A DNA stretch of 64,000 nt, from contig JAPYMA010000544.1 of NCBI GenBank assembly GCA_035041965.1, positions 248,001 through 312,000 of the forward strand, read 5' to 3'. The notes beneath the pieces are model-generated. The model searched no databases. It was not told the DNA's origin and saw only the letters and a list, made by a program, of their open reading frames with translations. The stretch is from Anisakis pegreffii. Its lineage: Eukaryota > Nematoda > Chromadorea > Rhabditida > Anisakidae. Positions 47,101-61,140 of the stretch are shown here, one piece after another (position 1 is the stretch's first letter; each line of letters starts with the position of its first letter). The translations under genes and the position numbers were made by a program.

Positions 47101-50100
47101 TGATCACATTTCGTTGTCACCACTGTTGACATTCGGTCAATGAAAGCGATCATCTACCGCTACGTTCAACGTTTCTGGCAAAATCTTACAATTAGATCAA
47201 AGTTAAATCAAAGCAACAGTTTGAAATATAAAATGAGATATCGACAAGTGAATTCTTAATATTCCTGAGCTCAATTGCTGTCATTTTAAATGAACATTCA
47301 ATGCAATTGCACATTTACATTCCAAATTAACATTCACTTTATGTAATTCAAACAAACTCATTATGCGATTGAAACAGCAGTAAACCAATCAAGCACAAAC
47401 GGAAAAAAAGCGTAAAGTAATAAAGGTGAACGGAGCATTGTTCTGGTTGTTAGCAGGGCATTTGGATGTAATAATAGCGAGATATGTGAGGTATCTTAAT
47501 AAATATCTCACCATTGCAGAAATATATCATCATCGAAAAATTAAAAGGGAACATAACCCAACGGCCTAAATGATAGTCAGAAAGAGCGCTCTTTGCCCAC
47601 ACTGCTGGCCGAATACTACTTATTTATGATTAATTTGTCGTTTCAACGATGGAATTATTCGAAAGTAAAATTAAAAATAAGGAATTTGAACAGAAAAGTA
47701 ACAAACGAATGTTAATTGATGTTATTTGCAACATTCCAGCAACATCCATCAGCCATCACTACTCACACATCCAATGCATACACCTCTTAAGAAATGTCTC
47801 AAAAAACATCTTATAATTGAGTAAATACCTTTCACATGATCTCGTCGCTTGATCATTCATACCAAGACAAGCTTTTATTCATGTCAAGATGAAGACGAGT
47901 ACTTCTTTCTCCTATGTGAAAACATTTTGAGACATTCAACTCGGTAATACTCCAGAGTTTAGACTCAAGTCAATTTATGACTGTTTGTTTGTTGAATGCA
48001 ACGATGACAACTAAGAAAAAGAGGGATTGATTCAGCAATCAGAATAACGACGCACTAAATACCCTTCATTGTGTCTAAAAGATTCCATGTATTTCCCTAC
48101 GGGATACATGGAAAAATACGAAAGGATGCATACACTATGACGATATCAGAAGGAATTTAACATACTACGATTTAGTCACATAAGCCATATGACAGCTGGA
48201 AAAAGTTGAATGTAGTGCTTATCTGTGGCTGTGAAAGAGTGGAATACGGAAGAGGCACTCCGCCTTGGTTTGAGTCGATAAGTTCGAAAAAATAAAATGA
48301 GACGAATCAAGGAAAACAATCAGGGCACTGATCTGAACCAAGAAGAGCAAATAAGAAACTGATAATGAGTACAGACCTAGAGGGCAGTGGACCTGTCTCA
48401 AAAAATTGCAATTCTCTAGGATATATCATATATACATCAAAGCACAACTGCAAAAAACGTATCTCCGGAAGGCAGTATGTCTCAAAACGTCAACTAGAAA
48501 TCCTAATTGACTTAGCTGAATCAACGGATGCATAACGACGGCCCAGCCTCTAGTCTTATCTGGCATTCACTTTTCGTGGTGACAACCAATCACCATGAAA
48601 GAAGAAAATTGAATTTGAGTTGAATATTGAAATTTTCTTAGGAAAACCCGGCATTTTTTTCGGGGATAATTTTGAAAAATTAGCAAACGATATGAATGTG
48701 GGGCAAAACAGAAAAAAAAACAATTCAGCAAGAGCAAATTTTTTCGACTGCTTCAAGCCAGTGAAATAATGAAGAATGAATGAACGAGAATGAAGAAAAA
48801 GAAAAAAAAAGTGATTGAAAGGCGTTTTGTTGAGTCGTGCAGAACGAACTTGTCTTAATTGCCCATTGAAAAGGCATCAATTATGACAACTAACTGCAAA
48901 CGAATTCTTCTGCAATGTTCGATTGTGTTAATGAATCGAGCATTCAGAAGGGATAGTTTACACCATTCGAATGCGACGATCTAATTCTGGTGATATCATT
49001 TTGTTGCATTTTACAAAGTTTTATTAAAGAAAGACTCGAAGACTTGTCTAAGTTAAAGGGACACTTGTTTGTTAAAGACTCAAACTGAAAACTAATTTAT
49101 TTTAGCGAGGAGTTTGAAGCAAAAAAAGCAAGAAAGTCCCATAAAGAAACCCATTTCGGTGAAAACATTTTGGCAGATAGAATAAAATATGTAGTTTTCG
49201 ATTAGGAGTAAATAAGTAAATCGAGAGAGGCGTTCAAAAAACGGAAGTCTCATTATCAGATGAACTCAGTTGACAATATTCTCTGAACCGTTCATACCAA
49301 CAGATCATCAATATGAGCAGTCGCAAAGGCGTTTCATTGTACCGCATTTGCTGGATAAGTATGCTCGAATTCATTTAGTTTTTTTTGTTGAGAATATCAT
49401 ATAAAATGAATAATAAATATAAATGGTCTTCATTTGCTTCATTAGTATTGCAAAAGCAGTTTTTTGTCCTCAGTTCAGCAATATCACATATTCGATAAAA
49501 TATACGCTGGCGAAATAAATTTCACATTTTATGTATTTTATAAAATGATAAATGAATTCCTCGAAATTCCATAATTTATAAGAAAAATTCTAAGGAGTGC
49601 ATAAAATTTTATGACGAAATATCGTATTTTAGCAATGAAAGTCGAAAAACATCCAATGATTAATTAAAAACCGAATAAATGTTCATCGATCTACCAGTGC
49701 ATTTTCACCCTCATCGATCTACCGATGCATTTTTCAAACGACTTTTGAAGTGCAAACCCCTCAACGAGTAAGTATTATACACTCAAAGTCTCAGGTACAA
49801 TTGAAATGAAAAAAATCAAATAAATGGCCGATAATATATGACGTTTAAAAGTGCACAGAGAGATTCAGTGATAGATGAAGCCCAGCTGAGGCTGCAATAA
49901 GGTTTCCCAGTTCTTAAAGGTCACGAAAGTATTTCGTTTAGTAAACAACAGATCTAAATTAATGACATCAACTGCAATGCTGTGTTGTGTTGATTGATGC
50001 AATCGACAGATTCGTGATTATGAAATAAATATGTGAAATTTTATTGCTTAGGATTACCATATTCTACAGTATGTTAAAAGTTTGCTGAGAAATTCGAGTG

Positions 50101-53030
50101 TTTTTCGAGATGAGCGCACAGCAAATAATCTGAACTATGCAAAAAGGCTAAGCTGAGTTTGTTGAGTAACAATTCTTTCTTTGTCTGCGCGTTCCATGAT
50201 CTTAAAAACTACAATCGATTTTGGCCACATATAACCATTAACAATACTGGTTAAACGAGCAGCTCGAGGGTGTACGCGTTAAAATGCGACTACGACTTTG
50301 TCAAATGAGAATAGCGATTGAGAGAGAGGCAACAAAAGAATGCTTTTTTATGATTTTAGCTGTGAAAATGATTATTACACCAAATAAATTCAGTCAGCCA
50401 AATGAACCAATGCAATGTTTCATTCAGAAATTGTCACTAGTTTTTAGCAATTATCGTAAAGTTTCAAGCGAACAGAATGAATAAGTCTAGAGTTATTCAA
50501 CATTTCACTTCTCGAACTTACATATTTGGAAAGTCCTCATGCTGATGCCATCAATACGCTCAGGTTATTTTGGTGACAACAAGATAATATGGTATGAAAA
50601 CCTTAACTGCAAAAGAGAATGAGCCGTAAGTAGACGTTTGAGTTTAAACATTTGAAAATAACTGTGTAAGGAGATAAGTGTTTATAAGGATATAACGTAT
50701 AAATGTTTATAAGGATATAACGTTCAGTATGGAATATCAAAATATAAAAATAAGAATGAACAAAATTGGAATGGATGTGTATGGGGTTGGTTTAGAATTG
50801 AGTTGATTCGTTGAGTGTGGCTAACTGAATCGATTTCACATAATGCAAATGAAATGATGGGGCTGAGCGAATGGCAAACGAATGCTTTGTTGGCTTTGAA
50901 AATGGATATGTCATTTGTTGTTTCTGGGGAAAATTTCATCGTTCGTTCAGATGAATGAGTTTCGGTTGATTGAGCGTTCTGTTTTATCGTTGCGAGTAGT
51001 TACCAAATTCGTCAGTTACCATATGCTTTCAGCAAACACCAACAACGCTAACAGAAAGGTGTATCGATACGTCTCAGTTAGTGGAATGGTAAACGAAAAG
51101 GTGTGAATCAGCGTAGAGGAGGTGAGTTCGAGTGCGATCAAGAGTGTTTGGAAGGATGAGATGAAGTGTACTGAAATATGAATGTTTGGATACTCGTCGT
51201 TTGATTTATCGTGCACATGATGAGGCATGCCTACGTGCTCGAAAAAAAGAACATTCAATTTTCCAGTTTTTTCGATGTTCGCAAGCAGAAAAATTACGAA
51301 GTGGTATCATGAGGATTAGATACTTAAAAGGAATTTGCGATTGAACTTGATGAATTCATGGCTTATCGGTGGTCTCTGAGCTATACGATAATCGTAGTTG
51401 GAAAGTAATGAGACCTTACGAATATCAATCATTTGGGACCATTCTTTTCGCTCTGGTTCGATGGAGATAAGATTAGGCATAAGTAATTTTTTGAATGTAA
51501 AATTAAGAATGTAAAATTAAGATTGAAAATTAATTTGCAAAAAAAATTTAATTTCTGTGTTCTCTTCAAATTGCTCTTGCGTGGACCCATGAGATGAAAC
51601 AGCGAAGCGTTCATGCTGATTGTGCGTGTTTTTAAGATCAAATTTCTGCTCAATGTGAGTCATTTCCATTATAAAATTTAGTCCTTCACAAATTATTCAG
51701 CACAAGCCGGAAGGTCAACAAGTTGAACGTGACTTACAGGAAAAAACGTGACAGTTCCACCAAATACCGAGAAAATTTGATAATTTTACACGAGAAAACC
51801 AAAAAACCTAGTGTGAACCATGAAAATGGCACAACCAAAAGCATTACTCCCATTACTTGAACTCATCAACTCCATTCATCCATGCATTGAATTTACAAGT
51901 ATCATCAAGATTAGATTCGTAATTAATATATATTAGAAGAGCGCTGTTGAAATATTACGTTGATATTGAAAAGTACTGCTGAAATATATTAAAGAGATAG
52001 CATATGTTGAAGGAATTGCATTATCAGAAGACACTCTGCAGAATGTGAATGAGTATCAGATGTGAGGTGATTTTTAAAGTGAAGCAAAGAACGAAATGAC
52101 GTTATCAGAGATTTCGGATGAGATAAGCTGATGGTCGGTTAATATATTACAGCGCCGTTGTGTATTTCTAGATCTTATTAATTATGTTTATTTTCTTAAG
52201 ATTTTTGTACGACGAGCAGAAGCACCGTTCAATCTTCAATCTGCTGGACTCAATTGTTCCAAGTTTCGAATTATTTCTACCAATTGTTATACGAAGTTCT
52301 GTGCTTTTTATTCCTTTGGGTCTTGTTGTGACGATTCTGAATGGTTATCTTTATTACTGCTGTCATTATTATGAATATTTATATCGAAGTTGAGATATTC
52401 ATATTTATATTAACATTTATATAAAGGTTCAAATATTCAAAGTTGAGATCCAAAAAGTATCCGCAGATAGCTACTGAAAAGTTGTGTGCTCAAAAGTTGC
52501 ATGTTCAAGAGAATAGAAGTTCAGACGAATAATTCATTATGAATGATGCCAATAACGACAAGCATATCAATATACAATTGGAATAACGAGTCAATAATGA
52601 TAGGTTGTTAACCTCATTTAAGTTGTTCGAAAGTGATTTGTATGATACGTTACATCGTTTTTTCTTTTCGAAAAAATTTTATTATGTATTCACATAAAAT
52701 TGTGTCGGTCTACACGCAATTTGTTTTATGTATCACAACTAGCAATTATCGATGATTTATTTAATGTATTCTTTCGAACGTTTTTTTCATTAGTTCATGT
52801 TCAATACATGCTCGTTAATACATTTCAAATACCGCCCATCAATAAAATACATTTAATGTGCTCAGAATGTAGCATGTTCATGCTAAAGGCATGCCTAAAT
52901 CAAACTTATAAAAAAGGTGTACCAGTGTGTCCGAGGCTGCAAGTGATCTAGAGATACAATTGAACTTCTAGAGAATATAGCATTTTATTCTTCTCATTGG
53001 GAAAATTACAGGAGCACCATTTTCAAGTAA
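44108..53030. other. Gene-poor AT-rich stretch
   Basis: Nearly 9 kb in which I can support no exon, RNA gene or transposon. ORFs are all short (60-80 codons), low in complexity and unrelated to known families (for example 48219-48401, 48556-48756, 50284-50484, 51016-51258). It may contain long introns or regulatory DNA of a gene that lies beyond the window, but nothing in the sequence shows this. Confidence 0.35.
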
Positions 53031-53049
53031 TATGTATGCTTAAGCTCGT

Positions 53050-53195
53050 GACCGAACAATTTGCCTAAAAACGTTTTGCCTAACGACAATTTGTCTAAAG
53101 ACACATTGCCTAACGGACGGCTTTTTAATGGATATTTTGCCTAAAAGGCAAACTTTCCTTACAATTAGGCAAACTATCCTTAGTCAAAACGTCCG
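53050..53195. repeat. TTTGCCTAA degenerate short tandem repeat
   Basis: ATTTGCCTAA-type words recur with 13-20 base spacing: aatttgcctaaaa, gttttgcctaacg, aatttgtctaaag, cattgcctaacgg, attttgcctaaaa, then inverted copies ttaggcaaact. The unit is roughly (a/t)TTGCCTAA(a/c)gac. It contains the telomere hexamer GCCTAA but the periodicity is not six, so it is a separate minisatellite-like family. Confidence 0.6.
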
Positions 53196-53239
53196 GGTAC
53201 AGCTCAAGCTTGCTCCAGACGTAACAATTTCTTCAAACA

Positions 53240-53777
53240 TCAGAAAACAAACCCCATAAATTCAGGAAAATATGCATATCGTCCGGCGATTTTGCTCATA
53301 TTCAGAGCAAAATTCATGAATTTCAAAAATTGCATCTGAACTGATACATCTACGCAATACATTAGCAATATTGCGGGCACCATATTCAAACTCCTCAGAT
53401 CTCTCCACAAACACGACGCTTTCATCAAACTGCTAAATTCTCCAGATCCTCTAATCATAGAAAAGATTATCTCTTATCAGGTAATTTTGCTTGGTTGCAG
53501 AGAAATAACTACATTCATATCCTCACTGTGAGTTCGTATTGATATAAGAAAAAAAAACACACATTATATATTGTGTTTCGTATTCTACAGTTTTGAAAGC
53601 ATCCCTTACGGCTGAGCGGCTGCATCGCCATTCATACCGATACATCACATCTGAACTGATAAATGTAAATAATGCATGAGGAATATAAGGAGCTATCCTC
53701 AGGCCTGTCAATAATTGTGATAGCTCCTTCAAGCAGTTGCTTTTAACTTTGCCTTCAGATACTCCAATTTCAAACAA
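53240..53777 (-). pseudogene. Two diverged coding-like duplicates (unknown)
   Basis: Segments at about 53331-53410 and 53647-53715 share catctgaactgata and match on both sides at spaced positions. Many of the differences near the shared core fall three bases apart, as in diverged coding sequence. Read on the minus strand in the shared frame both give ...CISSD/FISSD preceded by ANVLRR or PHALFT. The first has a possible acceptor atttagcag before FDESVVFVERSEEF; the second is an open ORF (53777-53523). Together they may be exons of one unknown gene, or remnants of a duplicated exon. No family is recognised. Confidence 0.35.
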
Positions 53778-53779
53778 GT

Positions 53780-56700
53780 GTGTGTGTTACTGACGAAGTA
53801 AACTCATGAATTTTGAATAAGTATACTCAAATATTCAATTCTCAAGCTATCGCTAATCTCACCATGAGGATTTATAAAAGATAATGCAATTTTTTAAATA
53901 TCCATGGGATATTTGAAATCTCAGTCAAGTTTGATGTAACTATATGAATGTAACTAACAACGCATGTATGTAACTGTCTACTCTTTTAATCATTCTTTAT
54001 ATATAATAAATATAAAAACTGAAGGAATCCCAACTACGGAAATGAATTTGAGAGAAGCAGAGAATCTTTTAAACAAAAATGTCATACTTCTTTGAAAGTA
54101 TGCACGCTAGACATAAAGTTAACGAGCATTTATTCATTAGGATATCAGTTAATTTATTGATGGCATCCTCTGTCCACAAGTTGGCCGAGGATTCCATTTA
54201 GGCTTACACTTATCAGCTCATCAACTGTTTATCAAATATTACGACTACGAAGAACGAGCATTCACGGCGACTACGTATTACGACAACGATTTCAACGTTC
54301 AGTTATTACCATTTTTTTCAAAGATTATTAATAGTCCAGTCCATGAATCGCCGAGTTTTCAGCCATTTCTGTAAAAGAAGTGGATGAGAATATCACGCAT
54401 GCACCTGAAACCTCAAACTCATGAGTACATTGTTTAATGATATTCATGCATTACATTCCTTCTGAAATGCAATTTTTCATGATCGCCTCACCCTCAAACT
54501 CTCAATTTTTTTTCGATTCCCCACTGATCATGAACGATTCTGGTTCTTAATTGAACTCGTCGGAATGTCCATGTGAATTGTCTGAATGAGGTGGTCGAAT
54601 TGCTCTCAAGTTGTGGCCATATTGCCAGCGCTTTCGTGAATCCAGCTTTTGCATGTGAGCAATTTTGTTTTTGTCGATCACTTGTCTATTGAAAGATAAA
54701 TAATCATTTATGCATAACCATTACACATATGATAATTGCATAACAAACAAGCATCAATTACATGCATTCATTATATCGCCCGTAAACTTCTCTTCCTCTT
54801 CCACTTATTCTCAGAATACATCACCTTAACTTTAGTTCCGCAATCAATTTCATTCTCCCTAATTCATTTACAATTTTTATCGATACATCTATGATAAACA
54901 ATATTCTTCACAAGTTACTCATTTAAATCGCAATCTTTCGAATATTTTTCACTGAAAAACGATGCAAAATCTCAAATCTCCTGCTATTCATAATATTCAT
55001 GAGCACAGTTTCGTGTCGTACCTGTGATTTGAGTGCAACCTAATTAGTTTCCTGATTGTGTTTGCTAACTATAAACTAATGGATCTGAACTTCTGGATAA
55101 ACACAAAAATAGTGCAATCATCCTCCAATTTTGTCGGATGGCACGTCAGAATGCGTGGTCGATCGATTCAGCTCTCTGGGATCAAAACTTCCATCACTCC
55201 ACTTTATATCTGCGTATTCCCTCTTCTATATGTTGCTTTATGAGTTATTGAAATAAAATCTCTTTTCAAATTGTTGCTACTGTCAACTGCTCACTTGAAA
55301 CTTGTTTGTTATTTGGTAATTCAACAGAAACCATTGGCAAGTACAGTTAAGAATGATTGAATTTTTTCGAATTTAAGCCAGAATGAAAGCGAGAATTAAT
55401 AATGTGATGACAGTGAATGTAATGAGCGTTTTGCATGCGTTCGTTCAATTATTCATCTCAATTCACTTTTTTGTCTATCTCAACGTTGTTGATAAAACAT
55501 TCTGCAACGTTCGAGTTTCAGATTTTGTTGTTGCAGCAAACCTAGACAGCTTGAGTCTTCTCAAAGTCTAGAATCACTTCATTACTCGATTTTAGATCGA
55601 TTAATCGTATTTGGTCGTGCATTCATTCAACAATTTCACAAATAAACATCCATTGTTTTCGCATAAAAAAGTGCATTTGTCATGTATGATAGTGTGGCCT
55701 AAACAAATCGGTATTCCCTCAAGAATTTATCGACTCTTCTAGAAAATTTCTCCCTTAGAGTCTCGCTGAACTATGTCCGTTCTCCCGACAATAGCCGTAT
55801 TATCTCGTTATTTCATCCCTTCTGCAATATCACATCTGCAATGGCTACTTGATAAATCATCCATTCATTCAACTTGAGCGATAGAGTTCTAGCCATAGCC
55901 GTTTCAAACAGACTGGACCAGAGGGATGGAGCGAGTACATTGCGTAGATTGTAGCCATTGTTATCGTTTATTGAAGTGTTGTTTTGGGAAGTGATCACTG
56001 ATCAGCATGCATTACTGACGGCATCCGAGCGAATTTCAAGTAGGTCGCAATCCGACCGATATGAAATTTCATCATTCCGACAGTCGAAGTCCGACCGAAT
56101 TGATATTTTGAATCCCAACAGTTGGAATCCCGATTGGCCTTCCAAATTGTTCCGTCGGAATCCAAATGCCGGAATTCAAATCAAAATTGTCGTATTCTTC
56201 CGATCAACCATCGCTCAGATGCCATCAATATGCATCATGTGTTTTTGTGCGTTTTAAAACTGTCAGCTGTTCATGTTGCACTACAAAATTGACGTGTTCC
56301 AGAAAGACTTTAAGCTTTTTGTGTTGTGTTTCCGCAGAGTTTTATCTCACCTCTGTTATTCATGATCTAAGCATCTTTACACACATCAGAATGCACGATG
56401 ACAAGCAAAAACAACACTGAATCCAAGCAAATCAATGGTTTCTAGTCGAATATCGTTCATTTCACCAGAATAGAAAACAAGTTTGTTTATCAACTTTGTT
56501 TGACAGAGCATATTGATGTTGTACTCTGATGGATGTGATGGCACTGCAGTGATGATGGTGTTGAATTTCTTCATATTTGACACACTGAATGGATCGTAAT
56601 TGCCCTAAAAAGGGTGAAATTGAATCGCAAGGAAATCGATTGCTTAATGCGTTGTAGTGCAATGCATTGATTGAGCAATACATTCTGAGATTCTTTCGTA

Positions 56701-59700
56701 AAATCCAGTGGAAAACGACAATACGATGGCATTTTCTCTCCTCATTTCTTGCAGAATGCTGTTTGTGTCATATGCTCATTGTTAGTTTTTTTCCTATTCT
56801 TCTCATCGACTATGCCAACGACATCGATATTGTATCCAAAGCCTTACTATCAACCCTGAGCGAACCTTGCATCAAAGAACAGAACTGATATCGTTGATTG
56901 AGAATAACGCAGAAGTTTTTTAATCCACCAAGAATATTGTCGAGATTCGCGGTACTTTTCAGAATCCGAAAGAAATTCAGGATGAGACAAATGCGACAGT
57001 TGATGACTGTAGTGGAATCGATTCATCCATCTCACCGCTGATGTGCCTCCCAGCTGCCCCTAATCACCATAATCATTCCTTCTCATTATTTCGAAATTAC
57101 TCGAAATAATTTGATCTCATCACGATATCATAATATTCTCAGTGCATACCCTTACTGTGGCAGTAATTTCATCATACACTTGATATTAATGATCACGCAT
57201 ATACATGAATTTATCATATGCGAACATGTCGATTAACAGAGCATTTTCGAGACAGCCGATCAAAGAGCATGCTTATGAGATCATATGCCCATAAGAGCCG
57301 TATCCGAAGATATAACGATAAAAGTGCGCACATGTAAAAGTTATCGACAATCCTCTCAGATAGTCATTAGCACTTAATTAAGCAAGCTTGAACATAATCA
57401 GTAGACACCCACTCAATTGAGTACATTTGTACGCACCAACCTGTTCAACTAACGAATACAATTCCAATTCATATCCTTCGAACCACAAATTTGAATGAAT
57501 AGTCGCATATCAACAATTCATCTTCATTAACATTTGCTGCATTGCAATATCCTAACAAGCAGACGTATGCCTTTTTAATAAATGCTTCAAGCTTTATTCC
57601 TTATTCCAACCACTACAAATCCATCTATGCCATCATCCAACTGAGACACGTCCATTCAACTAAAACCTTTGTCTATACGCTAACGATCGCATGATATCTG
57701 AAGCATAATTACATCTGATTTTAAGCGTTGAATCAGTTGCATTCCGTGTCAATTCATTATTTCAGAAAATACGAATGACAATAGTAACAAAATTGGGAAT
57801 GCAAATGAAGTGATCGTCTTAAAAGTATTCGAAATGAAATTTTCTCATCAATGAAGCGGCAATGAGTCTATGTTAAGTTCGGATTGAGAATCAGAAGCGT
57901 TTCACAGTCACCAAGACAACCAACCACTGTTTTAGTTACAACAACCGCAACACTCAGCCTAGTTTATGTGCACCTCTTCAATTATTCATTGATTCATCAT
58001 ATCGAAACCCTAAAATAATCTCTCATCTGACATCATATCTATCCCGTTCTCTGACAGATTACGATTCAAAAGCAATCTTTATTCAATATCAACATAATTA
58101 CTCGTTTCCATTTCATTATTTGTATCTGATTATCGCTGCTAACGCGAAAAGCTGACATAAATATGTGAGATGTGAAATAAGAGAAGACATCACATCAGTT
58201 GACTAGATTTGAAAGGAAGGTGCAAGAGGACGGTGGTGTACTAGGGTCATGCTGAGTTTTAGGGATCTGAACAGCTCAGAGATCATTCCCACATTCGATT
58301 CCGAGGTGATCCAAAATCATCGTTGATTTTCGATTCCTTTGCTAAAGAAATGTGAGAAATAAAGAGGTAATGACGAGGATTCATTTTTCAACAGAAATAT
58401 TCTTCTCACAGTCAAAAAACTCCTCACCTGTTTGACGTTCATGATAATGACAAGTATAAAGACAATAATAGTGGTAATATCCACAACAATAATGATTATC
58501 CCATCCCATATTATCGTGCAATATTGTTTCGTGTCGTATCGTTTTCATTGCATTTCAAATCTCAATTCCTTTTCGGATCTGAATCATCGTCAAGTATAAA
58601 ATACAATGTGACGGATGCAAATACATTCGTCGAATTCAAAAGTGAATATATTCGGTGATAAATCGCGGTTTATTTATACAATTGCTCTATGTGTTCTTGT
58701 AATAGCACCAATAGTTGAGATCTGCTTCCTATTGCTACGGTAGGTGTTCAATGAAGGTGCATGCATGTGTCTGCTTGCTTCTCAGAACGATTAATGTTTC
58801 CGTCGGGCTATTATCATGACTGTTCTTAGTAACGTCTTATTATTGACACGTTGCTATTTTTTGCTATCGTAGATTACTGCAATTGGTTTTGTCGTTATTC
58901 AGAGATCGTTTTCTTAGGAGATATACTGATAGGTTTCAATCATAATGCATGCGATTATGATAGATTTGATCCAGAATAGCTGCCTGCATGATAATGTACT
59001 CATCGTCAGTTCAAACTGTTCAAAATTCGAACAATACGGATGCATTGGATTTGTCTCCTCGAACTATCAAACAGAAACATTTTGTATAGGATCTGGAATG
59101 TACAGAGTTTGGTCATCAAAAGATGTTAGTGGATTATTTTCAGTTTTTAGTTGTAAACGACTAGTTGTTCACGGAACGAAAGTAAATATTTTCGAATATT
59201 TTCAATTCAAGTACCAAAAGTAAATGTTTTCAGTTATAAATCGCGATTTGTTTGCAGATATAGCTGGATAGTTGTTCTTCTTCTTGATCGTTCAAATAGA
59301 ACAGAGTACCTTCATCGATTCGGAGACGTTCAGTAGGATGGAATATCTGCGCAATATTGATTTTATGATTCTGATGCTTTAGCTAAAAATAGAACCGTTG
59401 TTTACGAACGATGCTGATGATAACAATAACGCTGATTAGTAGCAGTCAAACTTCTGATAAATAGGCACAAACAATTCGCATCAATCGTCTGCTCTAACCC
59501 TATCAACCAATCTTCCGAATCTACCAACAAATGTTTGCCGAAGCCTTATGTCATTAATCTCTGATTATTTCAACCAATTTCAATTAAACTTTTTCGTTAC
59601 CGAAGAGAATTTGACAAATAAAGACGTATGAAACAAATGAAATCTTGACACTACACTGTGTGATATAATATATCTGTGGTCAAATGGTAAAGATATAGTC

Positions 59701-60660
59701 ATATGAGTACACATATTTCGTGCTTAAGATCAATTATGTCTGTCGAATACTTAGTCATTTGATCGTACCATATATGCGCTTTAGGTTACAGACTCGATCC
59801 TTCACGGTTCGACCACTCACAATCAGACAGCAGTCGTTTTCGAGCAACAGGATTTAAGAGATCTACGATTTGAAATCGCAAATCTAATTCTGTTCAATAA
59901 GGGAGTTTTTTTTAAAGAAAATGAGGGATTAAGAAGCAGGAGATATAGCTGAGCAGTTGTTCTATCTTAACCCATTCAAAATTTATGATAGATCATCATG
60001 CCACGCCCTTTTGAAGAGACAAAGATATCTTTTGATGCATGATGCGTTGGTATAACATGCATCAAAGATATGTGCATGTTAGATTGTTTGAATTTGATTG
60101 CAGTAGGTCGATTGAGTAGAGACGGGATATTTATAGCTCTGGCCAGCTGGATGGATGGATATATGAGTTGGTCTATCTCAGAACAGCAATGTTCTTTTTA
60201 ACACACTACCGTTACTCACTTAGTGCATCATATTTAATAGCATCACTTATTTCGTCACGTTAGGCGAAGCAAACTCAAGTAAAATTATTATCGTACCTTA
60301 TTCAGTTACTAATTACTGATATATCCACCCATCCATCCATCTTATAATACATCATATGGATCGTGCACATCTGATGATTCATTTGTTAATTTGCTACTAA
60401 TATGATTTCCATGATTATTTTTAACAACATTAAGCAACGTTTGTCCATTTAATTGCGGTTGACTGATTTATTTGGTCTAATTCTTTGAACTGATTTGTTC
60501 GCTATTCTGATTCTGAATCATTCAGTGTGCAGAGCCTCACATCGTCTTTAATTTTGTATGTTGTTATCAAAAGTTCTCGCAAATCCTATCCGGTAGGATA
60601 CGTATTCCAAGCATCGAACTGGAATCCCTGAATATCTGATCAAGATCCATACTTATCAAA
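53780..60660. other. Gene-poor region with scattered repeat fragments
   Basis: No confident gene. 56030-56170 holds a degenerate repeat of tcggaatcc / aatccgacc words. A possible short exon at 56753-56888 (+) follows the acceptor ttcttgcag and reads IVSKALLSTLSEPC before a stop, without a known family. 58445-58520 is microsatellite-like (gacaataatagtggtaatat). A pair of words at about 59676 and 59797 looks faintly tRNA-like but does not fold as one. Confidence 0.35.
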
Positions 60661-60741
60661 ATTGATCCTTGAATACTTCGTCGAAAACTTCTATTCTGGA
60701 CCTAAATCACTCACTAAATTTTATCTTCAGCTTACAGGTCA

Positions 60742-61140
60742 TCCACCCATTCAATACATACATACGCATATCCGTTTTCCGAATCCACACTACTGTTCCG
60801 AACAACATCAATATTTCAACAAATGCGCTAAGTGCTCCATCGAAATGGATTATCTGCCCTTCTCAAACGAGACCACATCCCTGTCCCAGTCCAATGTCAC
60901 CGTATCATCTGCAGCCACCTTCTCAGAATGCCCAACCACTCGTCTCGACAGTATCATTTCGCAGCATTTCCCTCATCAACTAAATCAGACCTCTATACTT
61001 CCGCTGATCCACGAACCTCAACGACATCAGCCTTTACAATGGACTGAACAGCCCTTCGCACTGAAACCTCAATCAAAAATGGTAAACGGCACATCAGGGT
61101 ATTCGGCGGGTCAAACACGAGGTCATTGTTGCCATCAAAT
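60742..61140 (+). CDS. Orphan exon of an unidentified gene
   Basis: The frame stays open from possible acceptors ttatcttcag (60730) or cttacag (60738) to a strong donor CAAATG|GTAAGT at 61140/61141. Both other forward frames stop inside. Base composition is richer in GC than the flanks, as in the confirmed exons. The product is rich in His, Pro, Ser, Thr and Gln (for example NETTSLSQSNVTVSSA, PLIHEPQRHQPLQW), the kind of sequence found in the disordered N-terminal parts of transcription factors. No domain is recognised, and neighbouring exons were not found before the window ends. Confidence 0.45.

Noticed and set aside
59676..59815. tRNA-like words (gtggtcaaatggtaaag ... ggttcgacc)
   Set aside because: The parts are about 140 bases apart, there is no anticodon arm, and only fragments of D- and T-arm-like sequence are present.
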